Both the position numbers and the translations under genes were made by a program. Shown piece after piece: positions 58,657 to 64,000 of a DNA stretch of 64,000 bases. Each line of letters begins with the position of its first letter. Within the stretch, counting starts at the first letter, position 1. Origin of the DNA: Amycolatopsis camponoti (lineage in GTDB: Bacteria > Actinomycetota > Actinomycetes > Mycobacteriales > Pseudonocardiaceae); assembly GCF_902497555.1 (NCBI RefSeq), contig NZ_CABVGP010000001.1, forward strand, positions 2,212,501-2,276,500. The letters are read 5' to 3'. The notes beneath the pieces are model-generated. The model saw nothing but the letters and a program-made list of their open reading frames with translations. It was not told where the DNA came from and did not search any database.

Positions 58657-59256
58657 GTGGACAAGGCGCAGGTGGGCCGGCCGCGGGCGTTCGACGCCGA
58701 AGCGGCCTTGCAGAAGGCCATGGTGGTCTTCTGGGAGCAGGGCTACGACGGGGCCAGCCTGACCGACTTGACCGAGGCCATGGGGATTTCCCGCAAGAGC
58801 ATGTACGCGGCCTTCGGCAACAAGGAAGACCTCTTCCGCCTGGCGTTGCAGCGCTACACCGAAGGCCCCGGCGCCTACATCGTCGAAGCACTGCAAGCTC
58901 CCACCGCGCACGAGGTGGCGACGCTGTTCCTGGCCGGCTCGGTCCTGGCCAACACCCGGCCCGGGTTCCCGGCCGGCTGCCTGGGGGTGCAGGGCGCTTT
59001 GGCCGTCGGCGCGACCGGGCAGGTCGCGCACGACACCCTGGCCGCGTGGCGCGCGCTGGGCCAGGAGTACTTGCGCGAACGCTTCCAGCGGGCCGTCGAC
59101 GAGGGTGATCTGCCCGCCGACGCCGAACCGGAGCTGATCGCCCGCTACGTCATGACGATCGCGAACGGCATGGCCGTCCAGGCGGCGGGCGGCGCGACCC
59201 GGGAGGATCTGCGGCGGGTGGCGGAGCTCGCGCTGCGGAACTGGCCGCCGGCCTGA
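58657..59256 (+). CDS. TetR-family regulator, divergent from SDR
   Basis: This 199-residue TetR protein has SLTDLTEAMGISRKSMYAAFGNKEDLFRLAL split about the recognition helix SRKSMYAAF (residues about 42-50). The C-terminal domain with CLGVQGALAVG resembles the TetR_C AcnR/YjdC-type group. GTG 58651, 58654 and 58657 are consecutive; the last is 7 bases after TAGGAT and may be a leaderless start. It probably represses the divergent SDR and itself. Confidence 0.86.
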   Translation: MDKAQVGRPRAFDAEAALQKAMVVFWEQGYDGASLTDLTEAMGISRKSMYAAFGNKEDLFRLALQRYTEGPGAYIVEALQAPTAHEVATLFLAGSVLANTRPGFPAGCLGVQGALAVGATGQVAHDTLAAWRALGQEYLRERFQRAVDEGDLPADAEPELIARYVMTIANGMAVQAAGGATREDLRRVAELALRNWPPA

Positions 59257-59322
59257 GCGCTCAGGGCCGCAGGCGGGATGTCCCGTCAAAACGGCCGGAG
59301 GCGGCGAGTCCCGTGTGGACGT

Positions 59323-59961
59323 TCACGGCGCGGGCGATCCCGCAGGCCGGCACACGGAGTGCACGGCAGTGCCGAGCGCCTGGCGGTGCAGCGCGTCCAG
59401 CCGCTCCAGGACCACCGCCGAACCGGTCGCCAGGACGAGCTGCACGACGCACGGGATCCGCTCGGCGCGAATGTCCACAGTGGACCCCAGTCGCGCGAGC
59501 AGGTCCGTGGTGAGCTGGTCGAGTCGCGTGCGGATCTGTCCCAGGTCCGGGCGGGTGGTGGGCGCCTCGTCCGGGTGCGCCGTCCAGCGGGCGAACAGTC
59601 CCCGCTGCACCACCTTGCCGGCGGTGATCTGGTCGCGGAAGAACGCCGCCGCCGCGTCCGGGTCCAGCCCGATGGCCCCGGCCTGGGCGCGTACCTGGTT
59701 CAGCACCTGCTCCTCGCGTGCGGGGTCGTCGATCGGCGAGCCGGTGCCGAACTTGGCCGCCGCCACGTCGTCGCCCACGCGCAGGCGTTCGACGACGAGG
59801 TCGGTCAGCGGGCCGAGCCTGCCGAGCGAGCCGTTCGCCGTCAGCGCGGCCCCGGCGGGAACTTCGGCGGCCGTGGCCGGGGGAACGGTCAGTGTCATCG
59901 TGTCGGCCACCGTCAGTGCGGTGGCGGCGATGCCGCGGGCCACCTTGGTGCTCGTCTTCAC
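59323..59961 (-). CDS. Secreted chorismate mutase (AroQ gamma type)
   Basis: This 212-residue protein has an N-terminal signal peptide (KTSTKVARGIAATALTVADT then a small-residue cleavage region) and a helical chorismate mutase domain: LTDLVVERLRVGDDVAAAKF, DPAREEQVLNQVRAQA and FFRDQITAGKVVQRGLFARW. That is the AroQ gamma class of exported mutases (as in Mycobacterium tuberculosis Rv1885c). It converts chorismate to prephenate outside the cytoplasm; why is unknown. The GTG start overlaps the SDR stop (GTGA). Confidence 0.85.
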   Translation of the reverse strand: MKTSTKVARGIAATALTVADTMTLTVPPATAAEVPAGAALTANGSLGRLGPLTDLVVERLRVGDDVAAAKFGTGSPIDDPAREEQVLNQVRAQAGAIGLDPDAAAAFFRDQITAGKVVQRGLFARWTAHPDEAPTTRPDLGQIRTRLDQLTTDLLARLGSTVDIRAERIPCVVQLVLATGSAVVLERLDALHRQALGTAVHSVCRPAGSPAP

Positions 59962-60908
59962 CTGCTTGCCTCGCTTTCCTGGATGGGGAGATAGCTGACG
60001 TCGGTGAGCTGCTCGGACGCTTCCCACAGCCGCCGCTGCAGGCCGGCGTCGTGGGACAGCGCGCTGGAGGTGACCGGCTCGGGGTAGCCGGTGCGTCCGC
60101 GCGGGCCGAAGTAGTCGCCGCCCCGGGCGGCCGGGTCGGTGGCGGCTCGCAGCGGCCCCAACGCGCCCTTCGCCGCGCTCTGGGACAGGGCGAGCGCGAG
60201 CGGGTTGACCTTGGGGTCGAGTGCGGCCCGGACCAGCGCGTTCAGCTCACGCCCGCCTTCGGTCCGGGCCAGGCCCGGGTGGCCGGCCACCGCGATCGTC
60301 GGGGTACCGGTGGCCCGCAGGCGGCGGTCGAGTTCGTGCGCGAACAGCAGGTTGGCCAGCTTGGCCCGGTTGTAGGCCGCCACGAACCGGTAGGCGCGGC
60401 CGGGTTCGGGGTCGAGGTCGGCCGGGTCGATCGCGCCCTGCCGGTGCCCGTTGCTGCCCATCGTCACCACCCGCGACCCGGGGGTTCCGGTCAGCAGGTC
60501 GAGCACCAGGCCGGTGAACGCGAACGGCCCGAGGTGGTTCACGGCGATGGTCGATTCGAAGCCGTCTTCGGTGACCGCGTACCGCACGCGGAAGCCGCCG
60601 ACGTTGTTCACGAGCAGGTCGAGGCGGTCGTACTCGTCGTGCAGCCGCCGGGCGGCGGCGCGGACCGACGCGAGCGAGGCGAAGTCCACCAGCAGGGTGC
60701 GGACGACGGCGCCGGGCGAGCCGGCCCGGATGCGGTCGGCCGCCGCGGCCGCTCGTCCGGCGTCGCGGCAGGCCAGCACGATGTCGGCGCCGCGGCGCGC
60801 GAGGGCGTCCGCGATCGCGAAGCCCAGCCCGGTGCTGGCGCCGGTGACGAGGGCGGTCCGGCCGTGCTGGGCGGGGATGTCTTCGGCGGACCAGTGGTGC
60901 CGTTTCAC
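59958..60908 (-). CDS. Short-chain dehydrogenase (retinol dehydrogenase-like)
   Basis: This 316-residue SDR has TGASTGLGFAIADALARRG, the NNVGG motif, and the active-site YNRAK, as in the longer retinol dehydrogenase/protochlorophyllide reductase-like group. GTG 60908 follows AAGGTGCGCCC. Its promoter on the minus strand shares a 20-bp operator with the meta-cleavage hydrolase operon. Its stop overlaps the start of the secreted chorismate mutase gene, so the two are co-translated. Substrate unknown. Confidence 0.88.
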   Translation of the reverse strand: MKRHHWSAEDIPAQHGRTALVTGASTGLGFAIADALARRGADIVLACRDAGRAAAAADRIRAGSPGAVVRTLLVDFASLASVRAAARRLHDEYDRLDLLVNNVGGFRVRYAVTEDGFESTIAVNHLGPFAFTGLVLDLLTGTPGSRVVTMGSNGHRQGAIDPADLDPEPGRAYRFVAAYNRAKLANLLFAHELDRRLRATGTPTIAVAGHPGLARTEGGRELNALVRAALDPKVNPLALALSQSAAKGALGPLRAATDPAARGGDYFGPRGRTGYPEPVTSSALSHDAGLQRRLWEASEQLTDVSYLPIQESEASR

Positions 60909-60925
60909 GGGCGCACCTTTCGACG

Positions 60926-60945
60926 TGTATGTAGCGATCACTATA
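60926..60945 (-). promoter_or_regulatory. Shared operator, SDR promoter copy
   Basis: The + strand reads TGTATGTAGCGATCACTATA. It matches the complement of 62251-62270 at 19 of 20 bases, with a TATAGT -10 (minus strand) inside it. The same regulator probably binds both sites. Confidence 0.7.
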
Positions 60946-60955
60946 GCACGTTCAA

Positions 60956-61022
60956 GATAGAACGTTCGGTCTTGACGTGGCGGAGTCCGCGGGTTCATAG
61001 TGAGCGGGATAGAACGTTCGGT
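60956..61022 (+). promoter_or_regulatory. Ohr promoter with flanking direct repeats
   Basis: TTGACG (60972-60977) and CATAGT (60996-61001), 18 bases apart, form a likely promoter. GATAGAACGTTCGGT occurs twice, at 60956-60970 and 61008-61022, one copy on each side. GAACGTTC is palindromic, so these are likely sites for a second regulator. ACGTTC-AAGATA-GAACGT (60948-60965) adds an inverted repeat. Confidence 0.65.
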
Positions 61023-61058
61023 ATCGCGAATTGTCCGCGATCGGGAAAGGACCCCCTC

Positions 61059-61487
61059 ATGACCAAGCCCCTGTACCTCGGCATCGCCACCTCGACCGGC
61101 GACGGCCGCGCGGGAGGGCAGGCGCGGACCGACGACGGCCTGCTCGACCTCTCCCTGGCGATCCCCAAGGAAATGGGCGGCCCCGGCGGCGCGACCAACC
61201 CGGAACAGCTGTTCGCGGCGGGCTGGGCCTCGTGCTTCCACTCGGCGCTGAAGGCCGTCGCGGCACAGCGGAAGGTCAAGGTCACCGACTCCGCCGTCGT
61301 CGCGGAGGTCCAGGTGCACACGACGCCGGAAGGGGGCTTCACCCTCGGCGCGGCGCTGCACGCCGAGCTGTCCGGTGTGGACCAGGCGACCGCCGACCAG
61401 CTCGTCGAAGGCGCCCACGCGATCTGCCCGTACTCCAACGCGACCCGCGGGAACATCCCGGTGACCGTCGACGCGACCGTCGCCTGA
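61059..61487 (+). CDS. Organic hydroperoxide resistance protein (Ohr/OsmC)
   Basis: This 142-residue thiol peroxidase has both active-site cysteines, in GWASCFHSALK and ICPYSNATRGNIPV, and the arginine region near the start. These detoxify organic peroxides. Length and motifs fit Ohr. ATG 61059 follows GGGAAAGGA. The usual OhrR MarR gene is not adjacent; the nearest regulator is the TetR at 61572. A strong hairpin follows. Confidence 0.9.
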   Translation: MTKPLYLGIATSTGDGRAGGQARTDDGLLDLSLAIPKEMGGPGGATNPEQLFAAGWASCFHSALKAVAAQRKVKVTDSAVVAEVQVHTTPEGGFTLGAALHAELSGVDQATADQLVEGAHAICPYSNATRGNIPVTVDATVA

Positions 61488-61495
61488 ACCGTGCG

Positions 61496-61526
61496 GCCGG
61501 GCCGGCGGAAGACCCGCCGGCCCGGC
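61496..61526 (+). terminator. Ohr terminator hairpin
   Basis: GCCGGGCCGGCGG (61496-61508) and its perfect complement (61514-61526) form a 13-bp stem with the loop AAGAC, 8 bases after the stop. Confidence 0.75.
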
Positions 61527-61571
61527 GCTCCCGGTGGGGGAGCGGGGCCGCCGCGGACCTATCATGGCCGC

Positions 61572-62210
61572 ATGGCGAGGGATTCCAGCTCCGCATCGAC
61601 GGCCCCCGGGTTGAGCAGCCGCGAGGTCATTCTCAACGCGGCGCGCGCCCTCGTCGGGGAAAAGGGCTACGACGGCATGGCCATTTCGGACTTGAGTGCC
61701 CAGTCCGGGCTGCCGCCCAGCTCGATCTACTACCACTTCGGCAACAAGCTCGGTGTGCTCGCGGCGCTGCTGGAGCGGACTTTCGACGAGCTGCACGCGT
61801 TGTTCCCGAACCCGTCGTCGTTCGACGACCGGGCGCCGCTCGACCGCCTCGAAGCGTGGTTCTCCGCGGCCTGCGGTTCCCTCGACCGGCGGCCGGACTA
61901 TCTGCAGCTGCTGGTCGCCATCAGCGTCGGCCCGCAGAAGGACGCCGAGGCGGTGCAGGCGACCGTGCGCCGCATCCGCGACTACGCCCACGCTTCCTGG
62001 GTGGCCGCGCTCACCCCGATCTTCGCCCCCAACGGCGGCAAGAACAACGAAGCCCTCGTCCAGGAGCTGGCCGTCCTCGGTCGCGCGCTGACGGACGGCC
62101 TTTCCGTGGCCAACAGCTTCGACGGCATGAGCTACCGCTCGCAGGTCGCCCCGTTCGTCGCCCTGATCCGCGGCCTGGCGGACCAGCGGGCGGCGAAGCG
62201 CAAGCGCTGA
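61572..62210 (+). CDS. TetR-family regulator
   Basis: This 212-residue TetR protein has ISDLSAQSGLPPSSIYYHFGNKLGVL (helix-turn-helix with PSSIYYHFG, about residues 38-62) and a helical ligand domain. ATG 61572 is 7 bases after TATCAT (61560-61565), so it may be leaderless. It lies between two promoters that share a 20-bp operator (60926-60945 and 62251-62270), which makes it the best candidate to bind them. Confidence 0.86.
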   Translation: MARDSSSASTAPGLSSREVILNAARALVGEKGYDGMAISDLSAQSGLPPSSIYYHFGNKLGVLAALLERTFDELHALFPNPSSFDDRAPLDRLEAWFSAACGSLDRRPDYLQLLVAISVGPQKDAEAVQATVRRIRDYAHASWVAALTPIFAPNGGKNNEALVQELAVLGRALTDGLSVANSFDGMSYRSQVAPFVALIRGLADQRAAKRKR

Positions 62211-62228
62211 CCGCGAGGCTGATCGACC

Positions 62229-62273
62229 TTGAAAACGCCGCCCTCCGTTGTATAGTGAGCGCTACATACAACG
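62229..62273 (+). promoter_or_regulatory. Promoter and operator of the aromatic catabolism operon
   Basis: TTGAAA (62229-62234) and TATAGT (62251-62256), 16 bases apart, form a good promoter. CGTTGTAT (62246-62253) and ATACAACG (62266-62273) form an inverted repeat over the -10. Positions 62251-62270 match the SDR operator at 60926-60945. Confidence 0.75.
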
Positions 62274-62287
62274 AATGAGGCGGCACA

Positions 62288-63103
62288 GTGACGAGCACTT
62301 TGGATGTCGGTGACGCGCGGCTGGCCTACACCGAGGCCGGTTCGGGCCGCCCGGTCGTGTGGCTGCACGGATCGGGGCCGGGCGCCACCGGGATGAGCAA
62401 CTTCGGCGGCAACCTGCCCGCCTTCGCCGACCACCGGAACATCGTGGTCGACCTGCCGGGCTGGGGCGAGTCGCCGCGGCCCGAGACGGACGAGCCGCTG
62501 ATCTTCCACGCTGCCGACCGGGTGTGCCGGGCGATGACGGCGCTCGGGATCGAGCGAGCCCACCTGGTGGGCAACTCCTACGGCGGTGCCGTGGCCATGC
62601 GGATCGCGATGCGCTACCCCGACCGCGTGGACCGGCTCGTGCTCATGGCGCCGGGTGGGGTCCTCCCGGCGGACGCGCCGCCGTGGCCCGTCGGCCTCGA
62701 ACGCCTCTTCGGTTATATGGCCGCGGAAAAGCCGTCACGTGACGCGATGGCGGAGTTCGTGCGCCTGATGGTGTACGACGAGTCGCTGGCGACCGAGGCG
62801 CTCATCGACGAGCGGTACGAGTCGAGCCTCCGAGCTCATCCCGAGCTGCCGATTCCCCCGAACTTCGGTGACCTGACGCCCGATCTGGGGCGCATCGCCG
62901 CTCCCACGCTGCTCGTGTGGGGCCGGGAGGACCAGACCGTCCCGCTGACCTGGGCGCCCAGGATCCTCGACGGCATCCCGAACGCGGAGCTGCGGGTGCT
63001 GCCGCACTGCCGGCACTGGGTCCAGTACGAGCGCGCCCCCGAGTTCAACCACATCGTCCGCGAGTTCCTGCAGGGCGGCGCGGCCGCCGCGGCGGAAGGG
63101 TGA
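62288..63103 (+). CDS. Meta-cleavage product hydrolase (HsaD/BphD-like)
   Basis: This 271-residue alpha/beta hydrolase has HGSGPGATGMSNFGGN (the HGSGPGA signature of C-C hydrolases), the nucleophile elbow VGNSYGGAV (Ser97), the acid in VWGREDQTVP and the histidine in CRHWVQYERA. Such enzymes cut the ring-fission product made by extradiol dioxygenases in biphenyl or steroid breakdown. The next gene encodes such a dioxygenase, which supports the call. It is the first gene of a regulated operon. Confidence 0.9.
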   Translation: MTSTLDVGDARLAYTEAGSGRPVVWLHGSGPGATGMSNFGGNLPAFADHRNIVVDLPGWGESPRPETDEPLIFHAADRVCRAMTALGIERAHLVGNSYGGAVAMRIAMRYPDRVDRLVLMAPGGVLPADAPPWPVGLERLFGYMAAEKPSRDAMAEFVRLMVYDESLATEALIDERYESSLRAHPELPIPPNFGDLTPDLGRIAAPTLLVWGREDQTVPLTWAPRILDGIPNAELRVLPHCRHWVQYERAPEFNHIVREFLQGGAAAAAEG

Positions 63104-63108
63104 CACGC

Positions 63109-63966
63109 GTGGGAATCAGGAAGCTGGGTTACGTCGGTCTCGACGTCACCGACCTCGACGCGTGGACCGACCTGCTCGGGCGCACGTTGGGCGTCGGGGT
63201 CACCCACGCCAAGTCCGGCACGGACGAGATCGCCCTCGCCGAGCTCGACGAGTTCAAGTACCGCCTCGCCCTTCGTCCGTCCACTGAGGACCGTCCGCGC
63301 GAGCTGGGCTGGATCGTCGACTCACCGCGCGAGCTGGACCGGCTGACCCAGCGGCTCACCGACGCCGGGTTCGCCGTCGCGGACGGCTCCGTGGAGGAGA
63401 AGGGCTTGCGCGGTGCCACGCAGCTGCGCTGGTTCACCGACCCGGTCGGCTACCGCGTGGAGCTGGCGGTCGGGGAAGCCAAGGTGCGCCTGGGGGTCGA
63501 CCGGCCGGCCGGCGTGACCGGCCTGGGCCACCTCGTGCTCGCCAGTCCCCGGCTCGCCGAATTGCGGGAGCTGTACGAGTCCGTGCTCGAGTTCAAGCTG
63601 ACCGACTACCGTGCGCCGGGTCTGTTCTTCTTCCGCTGCAACCGGACGCACCACAGCATCGCGCTCGCGAACGCGGAAACCGCGTCGATCCACCACCTGG
63701 AGCTGGAACACGGCTCGATCGACGACGTCGGGCGGGCCTACGACCGGGCCCAGGCCCACGAGGTGCCGATCTCGATCAGCCTCGGCCGGCACATGAACGA
63801 CAAGGCGATCTCCTTCTACGTCCGCAACCCCAGCGGGTTCCACCTGGAGATCGGCTGCGGCGGCATCGAAGTCGGCGACGACTGGGTCCCGCACGACTTC
63901 GGGCGCTCGGACGAGTGGGGACACCACCACGCGGACGCGAACCCGTTCGCCGCGCCGAAGTCGTGA
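63109..63966 (+). CDS. Extradiol ring-cleavage dioxygenase (BphC/HsaC-like)
   Basis: This 285-residue two-domain VOC enzyme cleaves a catechol next to its hydroxyls, using Fe(II). The C-terminal domain shows the three ligands in place: His141 in GLGHLVLAS, His195/196 in IHHLELEHG, and Glu247 in GFHLEIGCGG. Both repeats of the VOC fold are present (residues about 5-125 and 135-270). GTG 63109 is preceded by GGAAGGG at the right distance; GTG 63100, overlapping the hydrolase stop, is an alternative. The natural catechol is unknown. Confidence 0.88.
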   Translation: MGIRKLGYVGLDVTDLDAWTDLLGRTLGVGVTHAKSGTDEIALAELDEFKYRLALRPSTEDRPRELGWIVDSPRELDRLTQRLTDAGFAVADGSVEEKGLRGATQLRWFTDPVGYRVELAVGEAKVRLGVDRPAGVTGLGHLVLASPRLAELRELYESVLEFKLTDYRAPGLFFFRCNRTHHSIALANAETASIHHLELEHGSIDDVGRAYDRAQAHEVPISISLGRHMNDKAISFYVRNPSGFHLEIGCGGIEVGDDWVPHDFGRSDEWGHHHADANPFAAPKS

Positions 63967-64000
63967 GCCTCTCGGGTCGCCGCGCCCTCGTCGCCGGCGC
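63963..64000 (+). CDS. Start of a short-chain dehydrogenase (cut by window edge)
   Basis: Only 38 bases lie in the window. They read VSLSGRRALVAG, which fits the first strand of an SDR before its TGxxxGxG loop. The GTG overlaps the stop of the dioxygenase gene (GTGA), so it continues the same operon. Confidence 0.55.
   Translation, partial: MSLSGRRALVAG

Overview
The window is high-GC actinomycete DNA, most likely from a Pseudonocardiaceae member such as Amycolatopsis. This rests on gene order, BldD and mIHF homologues, many GTG starts, leaderless-looking genes and long palindromic terminators. No rRNA marker is present, so the genus is an inference. No tRNA, rRNA, insertion sequence or CRISPR array was seen.

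Region 1 (1-9.7 kb). A divergent PTS locus (EIIC on minus; EIIB and EIIA on plus) surrounds a DasR-like GntR regulator and a dre-like operator, suggesting N-acetylglucosamine or related sugar uptake. Next come a Rieske lipoprotein, a small membrane protein with an ECF sigma/zinc anti-sigma pair, and a prepilin peptidase carrying a large repetitive insert. The aroC-aroK-aroB-aroQ shikimate operon follows and ends in a GNAT-glyoxalase fusion.

Region 2 (9.9-29.8 kb). This is a conserved housekeeping block: a beta-propeller lipoprotein, a small multispan protein, an M24 peptidase, efp, nusB, bldD, the pyrimidine operon pyrR-pyrB-pyrC-orf-carA-carB-pyrF behind a PyrR-type RNA leader, then mihF-gmk-rpoZ-coaBC, metK and a PriA lacking helicase motifs. 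Most genes overlap by 1-8 bases, so translation is probably coupled.

Region 3 (29.8-55 kb). Conserved order stops after priA and accessory genes begin. They include a Crp-like regulator with a small membrane protein and a nucleotidyltransferase-fold protein, a MarR/flavin-reductase pair, two large HEAT-like repeat proteins, an EcsC-family protein, an ECF sigma with a C-terminal NTF2-like domain, and a second sigma/membrane-protein pair. There are also a P450, methyltransferases and hydrolases. The most notable item is a 1,591-residue modular protein with a hydrophobic helical core and an unassigned C-terminal domain. Its stop codon overlaps the start of a 204-residue partner, and it looks like an orphan injected or polymorphic effector with a cognate partner.

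Region 4 (55-64 kb). A regulator-rich stretch holds three TetR genes, SDR enzymes, a secreted chorismate mutase, Ohr, and the start of an aromatic-ring cleavage operon (meta-cleavage hydrolase, extradiol dioxygenase, truncated SDR). Several promoters carry clear palindromes, and one 20-bp operator is shared between two of the transcription units.
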